Assembly (NCBI GenBank): GCA_011032825.1
Contig: JAADJZ010000018.1
Span: 806,001 to 870,000 of the forward strand
Reading direction: 5' to 3'
From: Massariosphaeria phaeospora
Taxonomy: Eukaryota; Ascomycota; Dothideomycetes; Pleosporales
DNA length: 64,000 bases
The notes under the pieces are model-generated. The model had not been told where the DNA came from. It saw only the letters and a program-made list of their open reading frames with translations, and made no database searches. The position numbers and the translations under genes were made by a program. Of this stretch, positions 25,719-36,519 are shown piece after piece. How positions within the stretch are numbered: the stretch's first letter is position 1; every line of letters begins with the position of its first letter.

Positions 25719-25745
25719 CCTCTCCTCTCCTCTCCTCTCCTCTCT
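25719..25745. repeat. TCCTC pentanucleotide microsatellite
   Basis: About five copies of a TCCTC-type unit on the pyrimidine-rich strand, 48 bp upstream of the aldehyde dehydrogenase start; it may belong to the promoter or 5' UTR. Confidence 0.8.
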
Positions 25746-25792
25746 TCCTCTACCTCTTCCTCTTATCTGAATCTCCCCAAACAGCCACGATC

Positions 25793-27368
25793 ATGTCACC
25801 CTCAAAGGTTTCCATCCTGAATTTCGACAACTTCTACAATATTGTCGACGGGAAGAGACAGGGCAGCAAAACCTTCCACCATGGAGTGGACCCCGCCACT
25901 GGCCAGAAACTCTGGGACGTCCCAATTGCGAACGAGCAGGACCTGGATAGCGCCGTAACCGCTGCAAAGGAAGCATTTCCAGCATGGAGTGACACGCCAA
26001 TCGAGAAGAGGAAGGATTTTCAAGGAGACTGGCAAGCCGGTTTGTGCACTCTACAACGCCCCAGATTGCCTATCTAACGACTTCACAGAGGAACACTGCA
26101 TCATTTGATATTGGTGCTGCTGCTGGTTTTATGGCATACCATTGTGAGTACCTGCGAGCAGTCGAGTCAGTTATGGGACTGATACATCTCAGGTGGTCTC
26201 AAGATTCCCGAGGAGGAAACTGAGGACGATGAAAAAACCATCTACACCGAGTACACTCCTCTTGGAGTATGCGCTGGTATGAGCCTTTGCCCTGGGGTTC
26301 TTGATTTTGAGCTCAACCTTCGCAGGAATCGTTTCATGGAACTTCCCCTTGATACTTTCGGCCGGTAAGATTGCTCCGGCCCTGTTGACGGGCAATACCA
26401 TCATCATCAAGCCATCGTAAGTTGCTCATGACTCTATGGGACAATGCTAAGATATACAGGCCCTTCACCCAATATTCCGGCCTGAAGCTGGTGGAGCTTG
26501 GGCAGGACATCTTCCCACCAGATGTCCTCCAAGCCGTCGGCGGCAACGAAGAGTTGGGCGCTCTGATGGCTACGCACCCGGATATCGCCAAAATCTCCTT
26601 CACTGGCTCCATCGCCACCGGCAAGAAGGTCATGGCAGCCAGCGCCAAGACACTCAAACGCGTCACTCTCGAGCTCGGCGGAAACGACGCTTGCATCATA
26701 CTCCCGGACGTCGACATCAAGAAGGTGGCTCCCGAAGTCGTCATGGGCGCCTTCCTGAACTCGGGCCAGGTCTGCATAGCCACCAAACGCATCTACGTCC
26801 ACGAATCCATATACAAAGAATTCCTCCTTGAAATGGTGACCTTCACCAAAACGAACAAGATCGGCAGCCCAGACGACGGCGACAACTTGGTCGGCCCGAT
26901 GCAGAACGCGATGCAGTACGAGAAAGTCAAAGACTTCTTCGCCGACAGCAAAGCCCAAGGCTACAAGTTCGCAGCCGGGAACCCCGACAATATCCCCTCC
27001 TCATCCGCGGGCTTCTTCATCCCCCCCGCCATCGTCGACAACCCACCAAACGACTCGTGCATCATCGCCGAAGAGCCGTTTGGCCCCATCGTGCCCACGC
27101 AGCCGTGGTGCGATCTCGACGAAGTCATTGCGCGCGCCAACAACACGACCACGGGCCTCGGCGCCTGCGTCTGGGCCGCCGACGTCGACAAAGCGATGCA
27201 GATAGCGCGCCGCCTGGAAGCTGGATCGGTGTTCGTCAACAGCTACGAGAAGGCGACGCCTCTGGCCATCTTTGGCGGCCACAAGGAGTCGGGTATCGGT
27301 GGGAGTGGGGCAAGACGGGCCTGCTGGCTTTCATGAATGCGCGTGTGGTTCATGTGTATAAGGCTTGA
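25793..27368 (+). pseudogene. Aldehyde dehydrogenase (ALDH family) with two single-base frameshifts
   Basis: The start MSPSKVSILNFDNFYNIVDG is typical of fungal NAD(P)-dependent ALDHs. Exons follow at about 25,793-26,143, 26,193-26,276, 26,326-26,416 and 26,460-27,368, with clean GT-AG introns of 49, 49 and 43 nt. Key residues are present: WNFP, LELGGNDA (general base Glu), NSGQVC (catalytic Cys) and EEPFGPI. Two breaks: near 26,017-26,021 the frame must shift by one base to pass from EKRKD to the aligned RRLASRF...PQIAYLTT region; near 27,299-27,303 another one-base loss turns the C-terminus EWGKTGLLAFMNARVVHVYK into SGARRACWLS-stop. I tested alternative introns by phase and none removes either break. 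The gene is therefore either a young pseudogene or carries two sequencing errors. The substrate is unknown. Confidence 0.75.
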
Positions 27369-27402
27369 GTGGGGGCTTCCAAAGGAGCATGTATTCGTGG
27401 TT

Positions 27403-27564
27403 GAGTCTATGGGTGCTGGCAAAAGCGAGGATCTGGCTCTTTGTGGTATCATCATCTCGAAAAATGGCATGTGGCCAGAGGATGAGTATATGGGTGCTTT
27501 TAGAAGCGAGAATCTGGCTCTTTGGAGTATCATGAACTGGAACAAATCGGCGCATGGCCAGGGA
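27403..27564. repeat. Two-copy tandem repeat, 81-bp period
   Basis: The segment starting GAGTCTATGGGTGCTGGC recurs 81 bp later as GAGTATATGGGTGCTTTT, and similarity continues through TCTGGCTCTTTG to GGCCAG. Divergence is roughly a quarter of positions. The period equals 27 codons and both strands stay open across it. It begins 35 bp after the aldehyde dehydrogenase stop. Confidence 0.75.
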
Positions 27565-27722
27565 ATACCTAGCGGGACGAAGAAGGCATAAACATTCTTT
27601 TTTCTGATTGTCTCAAAGCTTTCAACGGATACTGCTCGGATTTCGTGTTATCTACCAATGTAATGTCTTACTACAATATCAATATCAATACTCACTACCG
27701 TCGGTAACAACACCCCCGTGTG
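27565..27722. other. Spacer between tandem repeat and MITE-like element
   Basis: Short stretch without a supported gene. Confidence 0.4.
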
Positions 27723-27916
27723 GTGCATTGATTCGTGTCCGATGGAAGAATGCTCTCGACAGTATAAGAAATTCCAGCAACAGCTAGATAGGCTACTTTT
27801 CTCTTTACAAAGCCTTGCTGTATCTAGTATACTAGGTAATGTAAATGTACTATAAAGGTGTAGGGGTGTAGTTGAGGTGCGCGTATTAGCGTACACCTGG
27901 GCACGAAGTAATGCAT
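27723..27916. mobile_element. MITE-like element K0, about 194 bp
   Basis: Terminal inverted repeats GTGCATTGATTCGTGTCC (left) and, as reverse complement of the right end, ATGCATTACTTCGTGCCC. Most of its left half and right third recur at the two ends of the 3.4-kb block 32,806-36,191, which identifies it as a mobile family rather than chance. No coding capacity. A clear target-site duplication was not seen. Confidence 0.65.
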
Positions 27917-30410
27917 GGGAGTGAGCTGGAGCACAACGTCTATTTCCCCAATGCGAAGCCAAAGGCAAAAGCAGTACCTACGCCATGCCCAGCGGGCACC
28001 AAACCCTGGCCAATGGCGCGCCGCCTATATCCGTTTTCCGCGTTTTAAAGGCGATGGATAATGCGCTGGGTGTGGTAGGTTGGATACGTGAGTGGGTGGG
28101 TACCATTATTGCACGCATATTTAATATTCCTGATCGAACATCATAGATCATAGATCATGAATACAATAGATAATGACGAACGACGACAACACTACCACTC
28201 CACAATTGCGAAATCCACGGAACCAGCCTGTCTATCTATCTACCATGCATATCCACTGTGCTAAACCGCGAGGCTGTGTGCGTGCGTTATTTGGAGTAGG
28301 TAGGTAGTTGTTCTCTCCTGTTGGTGCGCTCGGGCGGAGTGCGCTGTGCTGTGCTGTACTGTATCTGTATCTGTATCTGGAGATGCAAGAAAAACCGAAC
28401 CACACTGAACTGAACCGAACCGTGGTACGCTGAGACGTGGTACATGCAATGTATATATATAATGTACAATACATACATCATAGCTCGAACTGGTGGCCGA
28501 ATGATGCGCTCATCATTGTGGTGGTAGTCGTTCCGTTTTTTATCGCGCTCGGGAGATGGTACGGGTATGTGCATGTGCATGTGCATGCGTGTATACATAC
28601 ATACATCATGTCTCAATTCCCGATCCGATGCGAACCCCTGGTCGGGAAGCTTTTGCTATGTGTGTGTTGTGTTGTCGTTGGTCCAATGAACGGGCTGGAC
28701 TGTAGATTACATGCATATATAGTGAGTGGAGATGAAGATAAATATCGGTAGATACCTGGCATGTGAAAAGCATGATGGACGGATGACTGAATGGATGGAT
28801 TGCATGGACAGGTGAGGTATTGCGTTGTTCACAGAATGAAGTTCGAGGTACATGAATATGACACGGTTGGGATTTGGTGATGTGATGATGTAGCTGAGAA
28901 TGTGTTGCAAGCAGCGATATTCGGGGCCTGAGAGGTGTGTGTGCGAATGATTGTTTCGAGGCTTCACGGAAGAAGACCATATCGCCTTTTTGAACGATGA
29001 GGTTGTTGGTTTTCTAGCCCCCTTGATATGATAGAAAAGACTCTGCCCACTTCACAGCCCTATCGTTGCATCAGCCTCTGAGAGTTCACCACACACCACA
29101 CACTGAGCGCGCGCTTCGGTCCTTCCAGATGCCATACTGGAGAATAACAGCGTGCCCATCCGTAGATAGCGTGTGTGTTGGCCATGGTCCTCGTCTTGCT
29201 CTCAACCCGTTCATGCTCCACCGCTAGCAATTACATCATGACACAGCATCTACCCCACCTCTTATTCTCCAAGTAACAATTCGATCATCATTGAGTAGTC
29301 TTTTCCGTCGTGTTCCAACCTTGAATTTGAGGCCAACTTGTTCGGGGAATAACAAACGTGCAAGTCGGGTTGGGAACCGAGTGGGACGGCATCGGTAGGA
29401 GGAGCCGGCATCTGGCAAGCGAACACGTCCCGTAGGTAATTTGAAGGAAGGAAGGATGCGGGGCGTGGAATATGGCGATGTTCCCGGCACGATCTGAACC
29501 AAATCCTTCGTCGGTGAACCGAGGGTCGCGTTGGCTACATTCGTTACATTCGCTGCGCTCGCAATTTCAGAGTCCAATTCTTCGCAACCATAGGATTGAC
29601 TGCGGCAAGACTTTTGTTTAAATTGGGTCAGCTTCTCGCCGGCGATGGAGCTGAAACCCACTGCCCAAACGAGGCCCATTGCTTATGTTGATGTGGCTGC
29701 GCGTGAAGGGATTTGCGAAACAGTTCCTACGCTTGTCCGTTTCTCGTGCGTTGTACCGGGCTTGGCAAGGAATCTCGTGCGGCATGCTCTGCTGATGCTC
29801 TGCGGTCTATCGGAGTTAACGCGGCTGCAGGCATCCCTGAGAGAAAAGTAAGCAGTACAATGCAATCCCGCCTCGAGACCTCGAAAACAGCAGAATTTGT
29901 AGTATAGGATGCTGCTAATGGATGGAGTGACAGAGTCTAGCGCTTGAGGACCAATAATGAACAATGGCTCTGATGGTTCGTAGAGATGAGATGACAGTGA
30001 GTGTGCGCTAAATGCGCACTGGGGCTCGTTTGGTGTGATATGAGCCGACGTAGCCTGTGTGCAGGTTCGGGCTGCGCGACACCGTTAGTAACTGGCAAAT
30101 CTCTCTTCTCAACGTGTTCACTCCAAATGGCTCACTTCGAAGATTGAACAGTGATTAGCGATTAGTTGTAACAATTGATGTCTCTATACATATGAGACGG
30201 ATTTAAATGCTGTCTGGACGAATGATCATGGCTCGTCCCGATGAGCGCCAGAACTCCAGCGCGATGCGAATGCGAATGTGACGTGGTATCTCGGTTGGTA
30301 TGTACGTTGGAGTGACCGGATACGGATCGTGTTTTAACCAGCACGATAAGTGGCCCTCCTAAACAATGCTTTTGTCATGTCTATCCTCTTGTTCTTTTCG
30401 CGTAGTACCC
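27917..30410. other. 2.5-kb gene-poor stretch with simple repeats
   Basis: No supported gene. Many overlapping frames of 60-147 codons occur on both strands without family resemblance or consistent splice signals. Simple repeats include CTGTAT units near 28,359-28,380 and GTGCAT/CATA units near 28,568-28,606. The 3' UTR of the acyltransferase gene lies at the right end. Confidence 0.45.
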
Positions 30411-31949
30411 TTACGCGAACTGGGCAGCACCCTTCTCATCCTCCTCTTCAAACATCATTTCTTCCAGCCACTTGGTTGCCTTCGCACACCAGCTGTCGAC
30501 GTACGTAGTCCAGAGGTGGGCAACGGTGTAGAGCAGGGCGAACCAGACGGGAATGGCAATGGCGAATACCAACCAGCTTTGGGTCCTTGGAATGTAGTGA
30601 TAGATAGGCTCCTGGTTCTCGCGTTCCTCGATGCTGAAAGATTGCAGTGACCATCCATAGATGAAGCGGGCAAGGACAACACGAAGGAGAGTGCCGTGTG
30701 TAAGGTACACTGCGAAGCTGTTGCGTCCGATCCACATAAACAGCTTATTGGAAAACATTGCTTGAAGGCTTGGTGACAGCCAGATTCCAGTGACCATCAA
30801 ATCCCAACCCACGGCTGTCCATCGTTTAGAATAGTCCTTTGTGCCTGCCGGGAAGATCCACTCTCCGACGTAGATGAGTTGCTGAGACCACCCAGCCCAG
30901 TCTGCGCGCTCTCCAGGGTAGCCTGCAACATATACACCAAGAACCATCAAAACGGTCTGTACAGTCCTTCGGGTCCGGGGGTAGCTGTTGACGAACTCTC
31001 GGAAGGCTTTGTCGGAGCCGATATCACAAAGTAGGACTCCGTAAAGGAACTGGCACTCGAACGTTTCTGGGAGTTGTATCAGTGTACGCCATGCGGTATC
31101 TTCGTACAGTGGACATACCTTTGAACGGAATTGAGCACCACCAGTACCACGAGAACAAAAGAGAAATGGTGAAGACGCGCATGCGGAACTTCATGAAGAT
31201 GGTTGCGAACAATGTAACATAGATAAGAAAAGCACCTTGAAGCAAGGGAAGTAGCGCCCACTGGTGGTCGTCGTAGGGCTGGTGGCCGAAGGTCCAGTTG
31301 TCCTGGAATGCTTTGAAGAGTCTGGGGATTTCAGTATCGAGACCCCCGATATCCTGCGGGCTTGACGATCTCAACCATCCGGAATCGCATCTGAGGGCAA
31401 CATTGAAGCCACCAAGTTGCGCGGCAAGCCAAGAGATGAACAAGGCGATGGTTGCTGGCAAGATCAGTCGCGGCGGCCTTCGAAAGGCCGACTTGCCCAG
31501 GGTTACTAGAGCGCCCGAAAGGTTTCCCGATTTGACTTGGCGCAAGGGCTTGATAGCACACACGTAGCCCGTGAGGAAGGCAAACATGGTAACTCCAATA
31601 CGGCCCTGCCATGGTAGCCGCAGAAAGGGGAGCTGAAGAAGTTGAGGAGTGGCGTCTTGGTTGTCGCGCGGGAACCACAGGGAGTAGTTCCACGCCCTGC
31701 AGAGATGGGTGACAACGACGAAAAACGAAGCTACACCACGGACGCCCTGGTGGCCAGGTCAGTATACAGAATCGAGGTGTGTACGGAGTAAGACGTGCTC
31801 ACCTCTACCCAAGTGACGTTCTGGCGATTGTTCGACGCCATCTTAGGCGCTGGTGTCGTCGTGGCCGGGCGCGTGCCAGAGTTCTTCGGCGAGAAGAGGA
31901 AGACGGCGTGGCGTAGAAGAGTCAAGGGAGCCTTTGCGATCAGAGTCAT
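30411..31949 (-). CDS. Acyltransferase-3 family integral membrane protein
   Basis: Three exons, 31,949-31,803, 31,746-31,119 and 31,066-30,411, with introns of 56 and 52 nt (GTGAGC...ACCAG and GTATGT...CTGATAC...CCCAG); product 476 aa. It opens its domain with WVEGVRGVASFFVVVTHLCR, the conserved start of Acyl_transf_3 proteins (PF01757) with the His thought to be catalytic. Then come FAFLTGYVC, a run of about ten hydrophobic segments, FLYGVLLCDIG, and near the C-terminus MWIGRNSFAVYLTHGTLLR. An acidic tail (EEMMFEEEDEKG) faces the cytosol by inference. The family moves acyl groups onto sugars, sterols or other small molecules; the substrate here is unknown. An alternative in-frame start exists at residue 37 (MASNNRQNVTW). 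Confidence 0.88.
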
Positions 31950-32805
31950 ACGGGCAGCAGCTCAATTGACATGGGACGGAACCGAGTGCAGTCGATAGAT
32001 ATAAGGAAAGGGAGCAGACACGAAGGAGCGACTGTGCCAGACGCAAAGCAGCATTTGGGTCTCTTGAACCACGGGAGATGATGGGAAAGCGAAGGCGGAT
32101 GCCCGGGCGGGCAGAAACTTGGCGACAGCGGGCCTCCTGACGACTGACGACCGACGACTGACGACCGCGGGAGCCCTGCGGCGCGCGATCGTAGACAAAG
32201 GCTCGCTGATCGCTGCCAGTGCCCAGGACCCACTGCCCGCCCAGACTTGGCGCATCTGCCGCGTCATGGAATCGGCTAGCCGGCGTCCATTGCAGCGCAA
32301 TTCACAGCGTCCCCCACCCGTTGTATGCGCTTGGCGGGCGTCTCCAAACTCTGCACGCTTTGGCCGGAGCGAGGAGAGCTCAGAGGACACCGCGAAAGGC
32401 GGCTGGAGGCCCGCACGGCGGCCCTGTGCGACGGTTGCGACCGCTAGTGCATCTACCACCCGGCACCACTGCGCCGTTGCGGAGTCGACCGGTTACTGTT
32501 ACACACCCGCCGTGTCGTCACTGTCTGCGACTTGGGAGTGGGAGAGGAGTGGCCGCTACCGTGGGCCGTGGCTATCTATCTCGCCCATTTCGACCCTTTC
32601 GACAAAATCAAAATAGCCTATTTGGTGGCGCTGCGCTCAGGCCTGCGCCCCAGATACCCACGCTCCGTATACATACGATAAGCATGCAGGGGGTCAGGGA
32701 AAGCTGAGGCTGAGGCAGGCAGTGGGCGGCAACCCACAGCTGATCGGGCGAGCCGGCAGCGATGGGGGTTTGGTGCAACGAACTAATAAGGCCGAGGCTA
32801 CTTTC
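31950..32805. other. Intergenic GC-rich region next to AT-rich block 2
   Basis: Open frames of 95-165 codons overlap in three frames over 31,962-32,811, which is expected of GC-rich DNA and does not support a gene. A small tandem repeat (CGACTGACGAC units) lies at 32,137-32,168. The stretch must hold the acyltransferase promoter. Confidence 0.4.
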
Positions 32806-32896
32806 GTGCATTAATTCGTGTCCGATGTAAGATAGCTTTAGGCAATGCTCTTAACAGTATAAGAAATTATAGCAATAGCTAGATAAACTACTTTTA

Positions 32897-33806
32897 ACGT
32901 ACCTCACGGGTAGTCGGGCTACACGAGTTCGCGGAACACTTTTGCCAAGCAAATTATCTAATATTATAACCTTAATACCTTTCTTAATAGTAGGCCTATT
33001 AGAATAATTTATACACTGTTTTAAAGCTCTAAGCTAGAACTTTAAAATCTACTAAAAATTACCTAAATAGGCTAAGTACTACTAGAGTTTTTAAGGTTTA
33101 AAGATAAAAAGCTCGCTTAAGCTCTATACCTAGTATCTAGTAGAATTCTACTATAATAAACTTTTATATTCTAAAATATTTTTATTTATACTATAAGTTA
33201 GAGTTCTAGAAAGTTATATAGTATATAGCTTAGAATTAAAGCTATTAGATAGAATTAGAGCTTATATATAAAACCTACTAAGTATAAAGTATTAGTACTA
33301 TTATAACTTTAAATAATACTACTTTTTTAAAGCTTATATAGTATAATTATACTAAGTACTAAATTATTAAGTAATTTTACATTAGGTTTTAATAGTTATA
33401 TATAGATATTTATACTTAGCTAGTATAAAGAAAGTAAACTACTTTCTAACCTATCTAGTAGCTTTAATCTTAGGCTACACGCTATAAAACTTTCTAGTAC
33501 TTTAATATATAGTATAAATAAGAATATTTTAGAATATAAAAGTTTATTATAGTAGAATTCTACTAGATACTAGGTATAGAGCTTAAGCGAGCTCTTTATC
33601 TTTAAACTTTAAAAACTCTAGTAGTACTTAGCCTATTTAGGTAATTTTTAGTAGATTTTAAAGTTCTAGCTTAGAGCTTTAAAACAGTGTATAAATTATT
33701 CTAATAGGCCTACTATTAAGAAAAGTATTAAGGTTATAATATTAGATAATTTGCTTGGCAAAAGTGTTTCGCGAACTCGTGTAGCCTAACTACTCGTAAG
33801 GTACGT
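32897..33806. mobile_element. Foldback element C, 910 bp
   Basis: Very long inverted repeat: the arms match from the ends inward over several hundred bases (for example ATTATCTAATATTATAACC at 32,952 against its complement near 33,745). Flanked by TA. The termini ACGTACCTCACG / CGTAAGGTACGT and the 17-bp-spaced repeats place it with elements A, B, D and E. No open frame. Confidence 0.85.
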
Positions 33807-33915
33807 TAGTACGCAATTCTATTACTAAATTACTTACTTTAGCGCAAAGTAGCTTCTTTTAGCTTATAAAAAGAACTAAATTAATGTTGCATTAAAACGC
33901 GCTTAAAAACTACTA

Positions 33916-35760
33916 ACGTACTTTACGAGTTAGTTGAATACACAAGTTAGCTAAATACTTTTGCTAAGTTTCTACGTAATGCTTTAACAATAATACTAAA
34001 TAAACTTCTTTAACGAACGTTAGATACAGCTTGCTTTTTAAGCTTTTAAACAAAATGCAACACTGTTTTAGCAACGCGCTGCAGCTATCTACAATGTTTT
34101 TTATACAACACTAAGCAATTAACGCGCTAAACAGCTTTTACAAGCAAATTGCTAGTTTAAATTAAAAAATCTAACTAAGCTTAAGAAAGAAGTAGTTGTT
34201 AAGCATATACTTAAGCTTATTACGCGCGAATTTTCTTTTAAGCTTGCAGCTATAGCTAATATAGCTAATTCTTTGCGCGCAAAGCGCAATCTAAGCTAGG
34301 TTAGCTTAAACTAGCTTAGTACGTAAGTTAAGCACTGCTTTAAGTTTATAATAAAGTTCAATTGCAAGTACAATTAGAAAAAAGCGCTTTGCGAGAATCT
34401 AGAAGTTATCTAGAGCTAGTTTCGCCTAGTAGCTAACATAAAAGCTAAGTATAGTATCTAGAATAAAAACACGTATAACTTTAACAAGTTAAGCTTTATA
34501 ATAATCTAGATATTAACTAAAGCAGTTGTTATAGCTTTAGAAAAACAAGAACAGCTAAAGGCAATATAGCAAAGCAATAAAAAGTAAACAATAGTTATTC
34601 AAAGCATCAACGCAATAGAGTAAGCTATTCTACTTTTTATTATTTTTAAAAGCTGCTATTACTTTTTTGCTTAGTACAAAAAAAAGAATTTGCTTCAAAA
34701 CTAGGTTATTGCAGTTTCTAAAAATAGCTAAACAATAAATAAACTTAAGCTACAGTAGTTAAAGCACTTTAATAAATATATAAATAAAAAAGTTGTAAGC
34801 GCTTATTAGCTCTTTATTATTAATAGCTATAAAAGCTACGACTTGCTCAATTTCTAGTAGTACTACAAAAAAACAAAATTATTACTATCTACATGCTTTT
34901 GCACTAATCGCACTTTTTGTAGCTTTTTAATATAAGTTGTTTTGCTTTTCTAAAAAAACGTTTAAGCGCTAAGCTAAAAATTTTATGCGCAACTAAATTA
35001 CTTACATTACAAAACTTAAGTTTCTACTATGCTTTATACGCGTTTATAATGCAGCAATTACTTTTAGTAATATTTAAAAAAAGTTTTAAAGCGCTAGATT
35101 AGTTTTATTTAACTTAAAACAAGTTATAACAGCTTTTAACGTTTAGTTGCGTACTCTATTACTACTACTATTTATTAACAACAAGCTTTAGCAGTTGCAA
35201 ACTCTAAGCAATACTTTTAAATTTAAGTTGTAATTAACGTTTGTAAAGGCAAGAATTTAGAAGTATACAAATAGCTTACTAACGTCTATAGTAAAAGCTT
35301 TTAAAAAAGTTTTAAAAAAAGTAGCAATTATTGCGTACAAGCTAGTGTTAGCGCAAAAAGAAATTACAAAGCTTTAAGTAGCAAATAAAGCTACTACGCA
35401 ACGTAAATTGCATAAAAAAAAGCAGGTTTAAGCAAAAAAAACTTTAATAGTTAAAAATAAAGCTTGTTTAACTGCTCTAAAAGAGTTTAGAGCGCGTAGT
35501 AATAAAAAAAAGCTAAAAACGCAAGTGCGCGCTAAAGAAAGTAAGCTAACTCAAAGGTAATGCAAGTAGTGCAATTAAACTAAGCATAACTTGCGTACGT
35601 ATAAGCAAGTAGTAAAAGTAAACTTTAAATAATATCTTAAGTTGCATTGTTCTATACAAAGCTAAAGTAAGCTATTTTGCGCTAGAATAGAGTAGTTTTA
35701 GTAGAAGCTTAGCAAAAGTATTTAGCTAACTTGTGTATCTAACTAACTCGTAAAGTACGT
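33916..35760 (+). mobile_element. pogo/Fot1-like transposon D, 1,845 bp, RIP-degraded
   Basis: TIRs of about 60 bp start ACGTACTTTACGAGTTAG, with TA on both sides (33,914-33,915 and 35,761-35,762). The plus-strand transposase relic shows the DDE_1 region at about 34,800-34,960: LFIINSYKSY, then YYKKTKLLLSTC. Ancestral pogo/Fot1 proteins have LILDGHxSH here, so Asp became Asn (codon 34,822-34,824). Many stops. It matches element E in inverted orientation. Confidence 0.85.
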
Positions 35761-35762
35761 TA

Positions 35763-36143
35763 TATTAAAAAGCTTAAAAATTAATTAGTAGAAATAACTA
35801 AGTAAAAATCGCGCAAACGAAAGCAAATTTAAACAAGTAGTACAATAGAGTATAGTAATAGATTAGCGCAAGTAGCTACTAAAGCATCTACAGCGCTTTA
35901 GCTATTAAAAAAAGCGCGTTGTAAAGAAAGTTAAAAAAAGCACAACTAGCTTTACAGCGCTGTAAAAACTGTAGTAATACAAAACACAATGCCTAAACTT
36001 GCTAAAAAAATACAAAAAAAGCTTTTAAATTTAAAACTAGCACGACGTACGCAGGTTTCTTGTTTAATAGCAATTAATTTAATGTTCTTTGAGATAAGTC
36101 GGTTGTGCCAAGAAATTTTGGCGGGTTCGGTGATCTATTACGT
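35763..36143 (+). mobile_element. 3' fragment of pogo/Fot1-like element H5
   Basis: Matches the right end of the element at 51,372-53,221, including a 65-codon open piece at 35,989-36,186 that runs off the element, and ends ...GATCTATTACGT followed by TA. A piece at about 33,809-33,913 may be its other side, separated by insertion of D. The last 45 bases are GC-richer than other copies (GGCGGGTTCGG), so it is less mutated there. Confidence 0.6.
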
Positions 36144-36519
36144 TAGAGGTGTGGTTAAGGTGAGCGTGTTAGCGAACACGAATTAATGCACGGGGGTGAG
36201 GCGGAACGTTGTGGCGCAGAGCTCGTGGAAGAGTGGGTTGCACACCCGTGGAGTCTGGAGTTTGGAGTCTGGTGCGAGGGAGGGAGCCCAGTGCAACGGC
36301 CCCGCATCCTCCATGGAAAGGGGGCGGCGCTCAGTGGAGTGGAGCCCTTGGCAATGCTCCTGCCTCCACTCCATTGTCCCCTTTCGACACATGATTATGC
36401 CAGTTACCTTTGTACGGTTAGAGGGACACGACCAAAACGAGCGCCATGTGATCCGCCAGCATGTCACTTGCTATACATAACACTTCTGCGACTGCGACTG
36501 GATACTACTCTTTCTTGCC

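Larger units (their letters stand above)
32806..36191. mobile_element. TIR element K1 expanded by nested insertions
   Basis: The block begins GTGCATTAATTCGTGTCCG at 32,806 and ends with the reverse complement of GTGCATTAATTCGTGTTCG at 36,191. The first 90 bp match the left half of the 194-bp element at 27,723 and the last 45 bp match its right end. Everything between (32,897-36,143) is AT-rich inserted DNA: foldback C, transposon D and part of a pogo/Fot1-like copy H5. This explains the whole AT-rich block as insertions into one small element. Confidence 0.7.

Noticed and set aside
28232..28980. Several overlapping frames of 60-124 codons
   Set aside because: They lie over simple repeats (CTGTAT, GTGCAT, CATA), overlap in both strands and have no family likeness.
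29236..29679. 147-codon open frame, minus strand
   Set aside because: No recognised domain, signal peptide or splice context; composition looks random.
31962..32811. Frames of up to 165 codons in three frames
   Set aside because: Open in several frames at once, as expected in GC-rich non-coding DNA; no coherent product.
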